Below the pieces are notes generated by a model. It did not search any database, was not told the DNA's origin, and saw nothing but the letters and a program-made list of their open reading frames with translations. Source: Telopea speciosissima (Eukaryota; Streptophyta; Magnoliopsida; Proteales; Proteaceae). From it: a stretch of DNA of 64,000 nucleotides. The stretch covers positions 48,785,043-48,849,042 of the forward strand of contig NC_057926.1 in assembly GCF_018873765.1 (NCBI RefSeq). The letters are read 5' to 3'. A program made the translations under genes and the position numbers. Below are positions 25,904-37,290 of the stretch, piece after piece; the stretch's first letter is position 1; the number at the start of each line of letters is the position of its first letter.

Positions 25904-26188
25904 GATTTAGGTTTACTTGTTCATAGATACTTGATGGAAGTTTTGCCATAAAATTAAAATAATACCTAATCATTTTATTTAGGAGATGCATTCTCTATCC
26001 AGGAGCATGGCCCCGTGTTGCAAATGAGTGTGTGGGTAGCATCAACAAGGGTGGAATTTCTGTGGGGGTGGTGCAGTTATTTCTCCTCATATTGTGTCAA
26101 GGCATAGAAGCCATGCTTCTGGACAAAATTCTTTTTTAGTGTCATTCATTATGAAACTATACATAAACATAGACTAACAAGTCATTGA

Positions 26189-27017
26189 CACCCTTGTGCT
26201 TTGCCTAAAGTAATAATAAACCCGAATTTAAAAAAAATGCACTTGTACAAGTTTTTCAAAAAAATGCAAAATTAATAGTCTGTTAGAAACTCGCTGTTAA
26301 TTGATGATGTGAGATATGACTTGGACTTAAAATGACTCTTATACCCTCGTCTTTCCCAAACCTATTCTCTATTCTACCCTAACCCTATTTCTAACCCAAT
26401 CCTAGATTGCTCCTACGCTCCTCCTCAACCCCTTCAAGCTCTTCTCCCCTTAAATCTCAACCTCTGATACAATCTCTCTCTCCTTTGAATCCCTATCTCA
26501 AACCACTATTTGAATCGTCAAAAACTTCATCAATCTCCCTCAGCCCAACCTCAAATCAGTTTCTGATCTTCTTTATTCTGCAACTACTTAGAGGAGAATT
26601 CTAAAACAGGGAAGAATCTCACGGTCGAGAATCGAATCCATCAAAACTTTTCTTCTCCAATGGCATGCTCTCTCCAGGGTTTTTGTTCTCCGAGCATAAC
26701 TTTTAGACCTACCCATCTCACTCCTTCCTCTGACCTTGAATCCTTCAAAGCTTTTAAAAGTGACATGAATCTTAGGATTTTCATTATTCCTTTCATTGTA
26801 ATTTCTTATGAGAAATCTGAGTTTGGGTTAGAAATAGGTTTTGAGGAAAACGAGGGTATAAGAGTTATTTCAAGTGCAAGTTATATCTCACATCATCACT
26901 TAACAGCCAATTACTAACGGAAGGTTAATTTCACATTTTTTGAAAAATAGATAAGGCCTACAAGAGCCTTTTTTCACACTTCGGAATTATTATTACTTTA
27001 CGCATAGTACAGGGGTG
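26189..27017. mobile_element. Long-TIR Mutator-like element with captured-looking interior
   Basis: About 220-bp inverted ends (CACCCTTGTGCTTTGCCTAA / TTTACGCATAGTACAGGGGTG; shared GATGATGTGAGATAT and CTTATACCCTCGT). The interior carries a plus-strand frame at 26660 starting MACSLQGFCSPSITFRP, like a plastid transit-peptide start. No target duplication is clear. Confidence 0.65.
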
Positions 27018-27303
27018 TATGCATAATTTTTTTTTTTGAATATTAAAAAAGTGCTCTCAGACATTGGGGCAGCTGGGCAAATATGCTAGTACCTTTGTGT
27101 CTTTATCTCTCCTCTTCACATGAAATGACTTCAATACCCTTTATTGTACGACATCATTTTACCACACTTCATTGGTGTGCTTCTCTATGCCGCTTACGAA
27201 CCCTCTCCGATATTTTGGGGTTCAATTGTTCAGTATAGTTTAATGGGAGAAGATTTATGCGGGTGTCTGAAATCTCCCCATTCCGAATCTTCAAATACAA
27301 TCG

Positions 27304-27477
27304 AGATCCTCTACTTCCACCTGCCCCTATTGCTGTTTGCGTCCCACACAAAAGCAAGGCAGAAAATACCGCCTTACCCCTGCCCGAGTGCTTTACCCAA
27401 GCAGGGGTAAGGTGGTATTTTCTGCCTTGCTTATGTGTGGGGCGCACATAGTAGGGGCAGGCGGAAGTAGAGGATCC
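27304..27477. mobile_element. Foldback/hairpin element, 174 bp, upstream of the small membrane-protein gene
   Basis: The arms (27304-27383 and 27401-27477) are nearly complementary: GATCCTCTACTTCCACCTGC / GCAGGCGGAAGTAGAGGATC outside and CCGCCTTACCCCTGC / GCAGGGGTAAGGTGG inside, with a 17-nt loop. Roughly 75 bp per arm. Confidence 0.75.
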
Positions 27478-27643
27478 GGATCCAAGAAGAAGACAGGCAT
27501 TTAATACATATCACGGTATCACCTCTCACATGAACATTTATCACATAGAATTGCAATTTGCAACAAGATAAGAGTTAAGAGTCTCTCAGAAAAAGCAGCA
27601 AAAACGCCATCACAGACCGAGAGAAAGAAAGAAGAGAGACGCG

Positions 27644-27922
27644 ATGAAGCTCTTCGGAAAGCACATATTTCCTCGGCAGATCATAGTTGCTGCAACTGCG
27701 TAAGTCAATTCTTTCCTGTGTCTTGTTTATAGATCTAATCTCCAAAGAAGAAGAAGAAAGGAAATTAATGATTCTTTGTAAACAAAACAAGACAGGCTTC
27801 TGTTCTTGGCATCAACGACGTACGACGTCCATAGAGGCATAAAGAACAATGACACTCCTCCTTCAAAGGAACAAATTGAAGCCCTTCAGGATTACATCAA
27901 GTCTGTTCGCCGATCTCCATAG
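27644..27922 (+). CDS. Small conserved plant protein with one membrane segment, 2 exons, 60 aa
   Basis: Exon 1 is 27644-27699 and exon 2 is 27796-27922, joined by a 96-bp GT-AG intron (donor GTAAGT) in phase 2. The protein starts MKLFGKHIFPRQIIVAATA and ends with an acidic-basic tail (KEQIEALQDYIKSVRRSP). Residues 13-25 (IIVAATALLFLAS) form a short hydrophobic segment after a basic N-terminus, so it is probably a single-pass membrane protein, perhaps organellar. The central TTYDVHRGIKNNDTPPSKEQ resembles a small plant family of unknown function that I recall, with similar length and start. The intron phase and absence of stops support a real gene. An inverted-repeat element sits about 170 bp upstream. 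Biochemical role unknown. Confidence 0.75.
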
Positions 27923-28253
27923 ATAATGACAGAAAGATCAATGGAACATACCCTCCTTAATTATCGATCACTCCATTTAAAGTTTCTATTGTATTCAGTT
28001 CTTCCTCTGCTAAGGAATATAAAATCCACTTCGTTTCACAATAATTGATAAAATAAGATGTAAAAATGATCTCGGTGCATAAGAAGCAGTGTTTCCTAAA
28101 GAAATGCACTTGAGATGTTTGTGAATTTGATTCTGAAAGGCTAAAGTACTCCAAACTTTTCATTAGGATAACCTCCAAGGGAGAAGTTTGTTCCGCTGGT
28201 TCAATGCTGCCCAGCCATTTCCATTGCTAAACGGTCTATAATCATGGTGCAGT

Positions 28254-29007
28254 TAAGGGTGTCAATTGGGATGGTTCTCTGTATTCGGGATGGGTCTGTA
28301 TCGGTACCGATACCAAAGGAGCCAATCCCAGTACCGCCCCATTAGGTTAACGAGACCAAACCTAGGTCCTGGTCCCGATTATCAACAGGATGGGACAGTA
28401 TTGGTTCCTAACCAGTTCTAAGCCTGGTAGAATGAGGGAGAAAAACTTTAATGGTTTCTAACAAGATGGTTTCGTTAGTAGTGTGGTAGATCTATTCACT
28501 ATTATGAGATCTAAGGCATTCTTTATTTTTCAAAGCAACTTAGAATACGAAATCATGATGAGTTGAATTTTTCCTTAAGGTCACATATATGCTTCTCAAA
28601 ATAACGTTTAAGAATTAATAAAGATGAAATAAATAAGTCCATATACGATTTTAGTGCTATCACAAAACAAATTATAGAAATAGAACTGAAGGTCTTTCAG
28701 CGGAAACCTTCATAAGAGAAATTGTCATCCAAATACATCAAACTACAGCCATAAACTTAATCAAAATAACACGAAATATACTCTTTGAAAGGGTATTGAT
28801 AGTTACGGTCTCATCCGGTACCTAATCGGTATTTCGGTATTGGTACCATTGGGAATCCTGTCCCAGAACTGTCACATCCCATTTATTATTCAGTACCAAA
28901 ATTAGATCCCAGTACCATCCCGTTTATTAATGGGACGGTTCGATACCAAGTTTTAGCGGTACAGTTCTAGGATGGTTCCCGATTCTGGTCCCAAATTGAC
29001 ACCCTTG
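28254..29007. mobile_element. hAT-like MITE (GGTACCGATACC-rich)
   Basis: Inverted ends TAAGGGTGTCAATTGGGA / CCCAAATTGACACCCTTG with GGTACCGATA-type subterminal repeats. The 8-bp duplication GGTGCAGT / GGTGCAAT has one mismatch. Confidence 0.78.
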
Positions 29008-29471
29008 GGTGCAATGACTAGAGAGAGAGAGGAAATAAAAGAATCAATTGATTTCATCATCTTTTGGGGGTTAAATAACATAACAATTAAGGATCGAAAC
29101 TAGATTTCTTGCAGAACAATTATTTATCTAAAGTTTTAATTTTTTGCTCAAATTTTTTTTTCAATTATTTTGTTTTATGTTTTTGCAATTAATCACTAGA
29201 TTAGTAAAAAACAATTTGAATGATAGCAATGAATTAGGTTTTTTGTCAATGATATATGCATCTAAACCCTAAATCCTTCTCAAACTAAAAGTGACAACTT
29301 TTTGTTTTCTTCGTATTAATACATGTAAGAAACTTGGATCTTTATCCCGTGCAATTCTCTGCTCGCCCAGTTCCCAGTGCCTCTAATGAAAAAGAGAGGT
29401 TTAGGCATATGTAAAAAAAAAGTTTTATTATATGTAGAAGACAAGATCATATGCTTTTACAAATTTAACTT

Positions 29472-29825
29472 GGATAAATTACACATCACCCCCTGATTTT
29501 CAAACAAAACTCAAATCACTACTTGATTTTTGATAAAACTCAAATCACCCCTGGTTTAGACCCCAATATGGCAAATTAGTCATTACCGTTAGTTTTATGC
29601 TGTTAAGTGATGATATTAGCCAGTTAAATAAATTTAAATCTCTAAACTACCCTTGACCAATGTTGAAGATGAAGGAAGGGTAGTATTGTAAATTTAATTC
29701 TAATGTTTCAATACAAGGGTAAAATAGTCCTTTCACACCAATAACTAACAGCAGACTAACACCGTTATTGTAGAGGGGGTGATTTGAGTTTTTTCAAAAA
29801 CCAGGGGGTGACGTGTAATTTACCC
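29472..29825. mobile_element. Mutator-like MITE family M2, copy 2
   Basis: Ends GGATAAATTACACATCACCC / GGGTGACGTGTAATTTACCC, 354 bp, flanked by ATTTAACTT (29463-29471) and AATTAACTT (29826-29834), a 9-bp duplication with one mismatch. Confidence 0.78.
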
Positions 29826-29883
29826 AATTAACTTTAATTGAGTTTCAATTTTAACTCTTAAATTTTGCAAACATACTCATCAG

Positions 29884-30050
29884 GGATCAAGTTCTCTGCA
29901 CCAGGGGCGCAGAGTGTTCCCAGACACGTGGGGGGTGGGCAAAATGATTGGCTCGCCCCCTTGGATGACCTAAACCCCACCCATGTCCAGCCCCATGTGT
30001 CTGGGCGTAGCCTACGCCTAGATACGCTCCCAGACAGAGAATGTGCGCCC
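29884..30050. mobile_element. GC-rich hairpin MITE family G1, copy 2
   Basis: CAAGTTCTCTGCACCAGGGG... pairs with ...CAGACAGAGAATGTGC; the core has CCCAGACACGTGGGGGGTGG and CATGTGTCTGGGCG. Confidence 0.6.
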
Positions 30051-30053
30051 TAT

Positions 30054-33000
30054 TTACTTCCGCCGTCCATTTTTAATGGGATTCATCAAGAAGGTTGGGC
30101 TCAAGTACTGGTGTCAAAACCTAATCAGAACCTACAGAAATCAATATGAACTTATCGGATTATGTTTTAGATTGGGGTTTTGTGAACCGAAATCAAATCG
30201 GATCATCTCAACACCGATAAAGACACCGAACAAAACTTAAAAAATCGGATTGAAACGATGTAACCTGAAGAGAAACTGATATCAACCCAAAATTCATTAA
30301 TAAAACACACATTTTTGTTTCATACTTCTTAATATATTGACACGATAAACCAAAACCAAATTGTAAATCCATAAGAAATCGAAACCAAATTGGAATTAAA
30401 ACCTGATTTGATATGATTTCTATTTTATTTTCATGGGGTATTTTGTATTTTGTAAATTGTTTGATTTGATTTTTACACTTTATTTTAGTGAAATAGAAAT
30501 TAAATGGAATAAAAATTCTGATATAGCAGAGGAGCTATTTCAATTTTGAGATTGAAATTGATTTCACTTTTGAACACTTGGTTAATTTGGTGAACAAAGC
30601 AGTAATTTCTTGTTAAATATAAGACACCACACTTCTTCTTCCCCTGATGCTCCATGCCATCACCAACACCAGGGATTCAAATCCTCTCCTGCATGGAAGA
30701 GGCACCAGTGCACATCCAACGGATGGGCTGTCACGATACGCACGGCAACACACATCTCAATGCCCATCATGTCAGCTCATCCATTGGAGGTACGCTAGAG
30801 GGGAAGGAAAGTCCAAGTTACATAAGTCCAAAAAGATTTGATTCACATCCGTATCCATTAATACCTATGTCGATCACATTGGATCCGTTTACATCTCTAA
30901 TTGTGAAACCTCTCCCATCCAAAAAAATTGGGAGGGGAATAACAAACAAACAAATTACATTAATTGAATGAAATAAAGGTGATCATGGCAATTGTCGGCC
31001 AAATTAAATGTGCTTGGTTGGCTCCTTGCACCTTCCAGACCCATAAAACGAATGAATATAAAAGCTCCCCGTGGATCTCTTTCCATTTATATATTTGAAT
31101 CTTTGAATTAGTATCTACTTTTTCCATTGTTGTTACCAAATTCCCTTTCTCCGTCTCCTCTGCTTTGTAGTCACGATTCACGATTTGCAACCATAAAAGC
31201 GAAATTTAGTGTACTACTTACCGACGTGTGTCTTTTTCACAGCCTGGATTCGTCAATTTTGGAAACAGAGCTAACAGGGATATCCGTGGGGTTAAATGTG
31301 CTGATAAGAGAGGGTTGAAACTAAAAGAAGTTTGATGCTACAATAAGTTGTTGCCTAGATTTTTTTCAATTCCATCCCAATCTTCTTGGTCGTCCTAACC
31401 TATTTTTTGCAGATTTCTAATAAATTCAAAGACATTATTTACCGGCCAATTCCAAACAATTTTTTACTAACATGTCTCAAATCCCTAGCTTACCCGGCCA
31501 ACTTAGTCAAATTACCTTTTGTTTATGAGCATTGTAAAAATTTGCCATTTATATAATTTTTCTCTTATCTTTCCCATAAAAATAAAAAAAACAATTGTAT
31601 GATCAAATGATTGCTAAATTGTGGGCCAAGGAGTAGAAATACAAGGTCATAGGGATCCCTTTTCCTAAATTTGATATATAAGCAAGAAACTTATACAAGT
31701 ATGGAGAAAGATTTCCTTCGCCACAAAGTAAAAGGTTTTTGTTTTATTCATAAGCAATGTGTGAAACTCATCCATGGATTAGAATTGAGCTAAACAATCT
31801 ATACGTTAACGATGGAGCCTTCCTTGCCAAGGAGTCAGCTAAGTTGTTGGTACATAATTGAAAGTACAAGTAACTAATCTAGAAGATAAATACAAGATAT
31901 TTTCTAGAATATAATGAATTATTAGAGGTGAATTTGTAGTATTCCTATGGAGATATGTCACCACATCCTTGTTATTTAATTCGATAATTAATGACGTCAT
32001 TACATCCTTCAGATATTGACTCCAATAGTGTCATTTGAATTGTCCTTAACTTGATATATCATTTCACCAAAAAAAAAAAAAAAAAAAAAACTAAAACTTG
32101 ATATATCATGGAAGTGTTGAAAGAAGTTGGGGAAGAAATAGCAATCCAAGATGATCACGTCTAATATACCCAAGTCCTCTTCTGTTTGTATCTGGAATGA
32201 ATCTGACATCACAATTTATTTTACAGATATGAGGTGGTGGTGGAGATCAGACGTGAACATTAGTGTAACTATCTTGGATAATTATCGTTGAAGAATGGTT
32301 GTTATATGAAGTTGTAGCGTTTTGGAACTCCTCTTGTAAGTATTTGTGGCAGTACCAATGACTTCTTCTGGCCGCCATGACCTTCGTCCAAAAAGCCACA
32401 TCATTCCTAAATAACCACAAATACCAACAACTAAAATTGCACTGAGTCATCAGCTATTGACATACTTGCTTCCCTTGACGCATGAAAATATTCCAGTCCA
32501 ATAGCCATCAATGGAAATAGGTATTTGATTATTTTGAAGCAAGATATCTAACAACACATTTTTTTGAAATAAATTGAAAGTGACATATCATTGTGTCATT
32601 GTTATGTATATTTTTCGAGTACACATATGAAATAACATTATTATCATTTAGAAAAAAATGTGTGGTTCACAAAAGAGGTCAAAAAAAGTTTACAAATATG
32701 GAGAAAAATTTCCTTCACTATAAATGTGGTGAAGGTTAACAACATCATTCTAGCGGTCACAAACCCCTATAAGATTTTAATATATTCCCCAAAATACCTT
32801 CCCATATACATTTGAAGTCTCGCAATGAATGGATTTCCCCATTCATCATGGTTTAAGGAAAACTCGATACTACAAATGTAGATGGCCATATGAAGAAACC
32901 CTTTTTTTAATCGTCTACCATTTTGAGTCATATGGATAGCTAATGTGATCAAATTGACTAAGTGTAAGTATGTTAAACCCCTTGTTTACCATACATAGTA

Positions 33001-34027
33001 AAAACTCAGCTTCTTTTCAATGACATGGTCTACCATGTGTTGAAATTTAACTTTTATTTTCAGTTTGCAATAAATCTATAAAGTTGATTTTTCAACATTT
33101 TTTTGAGTTTCATATAAGCACATGGGAAAATGCATTTAGATTGATATTTATCCAATGGATAAACGGTGATATAGATAACATCTCCAAGGAATTTAAACAT
33201 CAACTAAACTGCTATGTCAAAAATATTTTAGGGTTTTTAGGAAATCTTCTCCTACTAAACCATGGAGGAAATAGCACCGTATTTATATTTGTTTAAGTAA
33301 ATATAAGACTTTAATACTCGCATCTATTTTGAACTCTTCTTATGGTTCTCCTACTTCTCATTTGTTTGTTCCCCCTATCTTCTGAAGTTACTATAGCTCC
33401 ATTTTCAGCTTCCTCTTTTGTTCTTGCAACCATTTTAGTTTTTTTGATTTTTCTTCTTTCGACATTTTTTATCTTTATATCTGTTCACTTTACTTTGACC
33501 TTTTTCATTATAGCTATGTTTGAAAGGCAAGAAAAGAAAACAAAGAATTCAAAAAAGTTTGAATTTGAAGAGAGAGATAGAAATATAAACCAATTATTGT
33601 GTCAGCATAGTTTTTGTTTCATTATGTTTTTTTTTTTCTTCTCTTTTCTTGGTTTCCAAATATAGCCTATAGCCCTACTAATAATAGATCTGGTGCTCTT
33701 TTTCTTATGTGAAAGCAAAGTCATTAGTGTACACACATGCTTTTTCCCTGTTTTTCAACTACAAATCATGGCTTTTATTTGGCGATTGGAATTGTTATCT
33801 TTTCCATTCGAAGAGGATGTACCTCAAACATAATAAAGAAGAGAAGGGTCTCCCCCGGCTGAAAAACTATAGGGCATGCTAGCTAAAACTTGCACCCTTA
33901 ATAATAATATATATTTTTTTTATTATTATTATTAGTAATAGACTAGTAGCTAGTCTTTTATACAATCGTGGATAATGCACGACTGTATACAAATAATAGT
34001 ATCTGTGAAACCTCTCCTTTATAAGTA
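30054..34027. other. AT-rich stretch without a recognisable gene
   Basis: Only short, compositionally driven reading frames. A minus-strand stretch at 32247-32450 (WLFRNDVAFWTK) faintly resembles the tail of a plant LINE-type polyprotein but is too short to call. Poly-A/T runs at 32067-32091 and 33900-33935. Confidence 0.5.
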
Positions 34028-35477
34028 GGGAAATATATGTTTTCCACCCTTGTAGTTTCAAATAATTATATCTATCGCTCTTGAAAATTTTTTAATTGCA
34101 TCCGTACCCTTGAGTATTAATTCTATTAGTTTTAATTTGAAAAGACAGTTTTGCCCTTTAACATTTGTTATTAATAAATTGACAAAAACCCACCCCTTTA
34201 TCGTTGCATACGGACTCACCTGGAGCGAGAAGGGTTTGAGAGCACCTACTGCTCTGGCGAGGCGACCACCTGCTGCTCTGGCCATGACCACTTCTGCTTC
34301 GGCGACAAGTATCTTCTTCTTCTTCTCTGCTTCTCATTCTCATTATTATCCTATTATTTAATTTAAATATAGCATCTTTGACCACCTCCTGCCATTGTAA
34401 TTTGTGTTCATCAACCCATTTTATGATTAAGGGGAAACTGCAATTCCATCCTAGAAACTATACAAGAAGACGTGAGAGGACTGTAAAGGATGACGGAGTA
34501 ATCTGATTTTTGACAACCCTAGAACTCAATTGATGTCAAATAGCAAATGGAATCGAAGGGAAAAGCTTACCTTTAGTCCCAGTTGGTAGAAACGCAGTTT
34601 TACACCTTCATGAGAGTTGAGGAAGAGTAGCTATATCGACTCAGATAGGTGAGCAGTTTGTTGCGTCAGGAAATCATCTGCGGTGATAGGCTTTTAGTGT
34701 TTGAGTCCGTCTAGGTGACGTGACCTCTAGGCGGTGGCCTAGAGTCCTGGAAATGGCGTGTGTCTGCTGCGATATAATCGGTGCGTGGTGAGGTGACATC
34801 CACGGAGGTCCCGTTTGGAGAGGCCGCACCCAAGGTGAAGGTCGCGCCCGTGTGGAGAGGCCGTACCCCAAGTAGAGAGGTCGCGTCCAAGGTGGGGGTC
34901 ATGCCCAAGGTGGAGGGGCCACGCCCATGTTTGCATCGGATTTCTTCTGGGCCTATCACGGTCCATTTCCTTGGGCTGGTTCACTGGTACACGTGGCGCC
35001 TTCTGATTGGCTTAGATAATCTTGGGCTCATCACAATTCAAACCCGCAAAGGAAGAGTGGCCATGGCACAGTGTGAGGGTAATGGCAATGGTGGCGTCGG
35101 TTGATCAAAGATGGGAATGGAGGCATAGGTTCTTTTGGTTGTTCAACGGTCGTTCAGTAGCAATGGAAGTTTTCTCTCCTCTGATTTTCCTTTTTTTTTT
35201 TTTTTTTCATTTTGAGAAGATGATGTTTTGGAGGTAAAAAAGTAATGTCACTTTATTCAAATTGGGGGTAAATAAAGAATGGGGTGTGATTAAAGGTATT
35301 TTGGGCATTTAGATTAAAATTGGGTGATGACATCATTACTTAACTGTTCTAATCTAATGGTAGAGGTACGATTGTAAGATTGTTTCAAAATATAAGAGAG
35401 GCTTTTGAAATAGATGAATTTTTAGGGGTGATAGACATAATAGATTCAAACTACAGGGTGGTAAATGTAAATTTTTC
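34028..35477. mobile_element. Long-TIR Mutator-like element with GC-rich interior
   Basis: Ends (TTCCACCCTTGTAGTTTCAA / TTCAAACTACAGGGTGGTAAA) are inverted over about 80 bp. The interior (34660-35110) is much more GC-rich than its surroundings and contains a short minisatellite with GAGAGGCCGCACCCAAGGT-like units at about 34810-34925. No transposase frame found. Confidence 0.65.
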
Positions 35478-36129
35478 TTATTATTATGAAGGAAAATGAT
35501 TTGTGGGGGAATTTGACGCTAGCATCCAACCACAAGACGGGGGAGAAATGATCTCTCTGCCCCTATGAAATGCGAAATGACTACCCATCCTGATGCTTCT
35601 ACATGTGCTCCCATTGATCCACGCCCAACCCCCTCAAGAACCACAATTATGTGAAATCTTGATGTTAACCCTCAAGAACAGCAGCACATGACACTATTGA
35701 AATCATTGGGGATTCTAATCCAGCAGTAGACATTCTGCACAATTACGTGCGGAGAGACGTTAGGTGGGGAGTAGTCCCTTTCAAGGATTTATTGGCCAAG
35801 AAAGCATCATAATTACTCAACCCGCAATAGTCTTTCTGGGCCCATATCACTAATGCAAAATATTTTCCAAGTTCTGATTTTCTTCATGTCCCATTGGGAT
35901 GGAAATCCATTCTTTGGGCATGTGAGAACTACTTTAGTTAGATCCATGGATTCCTAGGATTTTCTCCATTCCTTGCTCCTTTTCCATTACCGCAGGATGC
36001 GCCAGTGTTTGTTGCAGATTTAATTGATCATCCCTCTCAAACGCGTTTACTGGTTTCAAACATAATAAAGAACAGAAGGGTTTCGTCCGGCTGAAAAACT
36101 ATTGGACGTTGTTATTATTATTATTATTA

Positions 36130-36284
36130 GGGTAAGAGAATTTCTACTTGGTTGCAGGTCTTTACACAAGCATCTGGGCCAATGGGTGAGCACGTCTGGG
36201 TATCTATCCCCAGGGCAGAGGCATCATCTTATGGTGCCCTGTGAGAGAGTCTAGGAAACATCACCAAGTAGAGATCTTTTTCCC
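36130..36284. mobile_element. Mutator-like MITE family M1, copy 2
   Basis: Ends GGGTAAGAGAATTTCTACTT...AGTAGAGATCTTTTTCCC with the perfect 9-bp duplication TTATTATTA at 36121-36129 and 36285-36293 (the target is itself a TTA repeat). Confidence 0.8.
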
Positions 36285-36493
36285 TTATTATTATTAACTA
36301 AAAGGTTTTGTATACAATCATGCATGATGTACGATCGCATACGATACCTTTTGGATGGCATAATAAAAGTTGAAATTATCAGAACCCCTTATTTTAGGAA
36401 TTGTATAATGCCCCGATTTTATTTGGCTGTCTACGAAACCTCTCCTTTATTATTATTATTAGGGAAAATAATTTGTTGGGGGAACTTGAGTGG

Positions 36494-36913
36494 TAGGGAT
36501 ATAAATGGATAACGAAAATCCAAATCCGATTTGCATACGTATTCATTTAGGGACATTCGTATTCTTTAGAGATATTTGAAAAAAAAATCCGTCCAAAAAA
36601 ATCTGAATACTTAATAATAAAAAATTAAGTAAATAATGATCTTAAGTCTTTTTGAAGATTCAACAAGTTCTAGAATATGAGGAAAACAGAATCATTATCT
36701 AAGAGATATGGATTGAGAGTGAATTGTATCCGCTAGGAGGAGGAAGGTCCGGATTACATAAGGCAGAGATGTAAACGAATAGTTAAAAATCTGAATTCGA
36801 TCCGCATCCGAATCCGTTTAGAGATATCTATATTTGACTAGGGAATATCCGGATCTGATCACATCCGATCCATATCCGTATCTGTATCCATATCCGATCC
36901 GTCGACATCCCTA
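36494..36913. mobile_element. hAT-like MITE family H1, copy 3
   Basis: Begins TAGGGATATAAATGGAT and ends GTCGACATCCCTA with ATCCG-rich subterminal repeats. It interrupts the second copy of a segmental duplication; the first copy (35509 onwards) shows the uninterrupted site. Confidence 0.75.
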
Positions 36914-37280
36914 AATGTGACGCTAACATCCAAATACAAGAGGGGGCAAAATGATGTCTCTGCCCCCATGAAATGCAAAATGACTACCCCACCCGATGCT
37001 TCTAAATATGCTCCCATTGACCCCGCACAGACTCAGGGCTCCACCCCCACCCCACCCCACCCCACCCCACCCTACCCTAAGTAACACTTCCTCTATTATT
37101 ATCATCTGCAACCCTCAAGACCAGCAGCACATGTTACCATTGAAACTATTGGAGATTCTAATCCAGATGTTGAAAGATTGCACAATTACGTGTAGGCCCC
37201 GACTATATATAGAACAAAACTTAGAAGTGAACTCACGTGACAACCCCCATTTTCATCCCATTGTAAGTGTGGAATTGGGT

Positions 37281-37290
37281 TATAAAAAGG
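37281..37290 (+). promoter_or_regulatory. TATA box of the GST pseudogene (TATAAAAAGG)
   Basis: A strong TATAAAAAGG lies 83-92 bp upstream of the GST ATG, giving a predicted start site near 37315 and a leader of about 60 nt. Its conservation suggests the locus may still be transcribed. Confidence 0.5.

Larger units (their letters stand above)
35509..37192 (+). repeat. Diverged segmental direct repeat (two copies of about 240 bp)
   Basis: Copy 1 (35509-35745) and copy 2 (36914-37192) share TTTGACGCTAGCATCCAA-like starts, TGACTACCC, GATGCTTCTA, CCTCAAGA.CAGCAGCACATG, GGAGATTCTAATCCAG and GCACAATTACGTG. Copy 2 lies just upstream of the GST promoter and is preceded by an H1 MITE. Nature unknown. 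Confidence 0.65.

Noticed and set aside
32247-32450. Possible LINE polyprotein fragment (WYLWLFRNDVAFW)
   Set aside because: Too short and weak; no neighbouring reverse transcriptase sequence was found.
33342-33665. 107-aa hydrophobic plus-strand frame
   Set aside because: Phe/Leu/Ile richness follows from T-rich DNA; no promoter, splice or family support.
37031-37080. CCCCACC repeat as a telomeric or G-quadruplex signal
   Set aside because: Only a short, irregular pyrimidine run; nothing beyond simple sequence can be supported.
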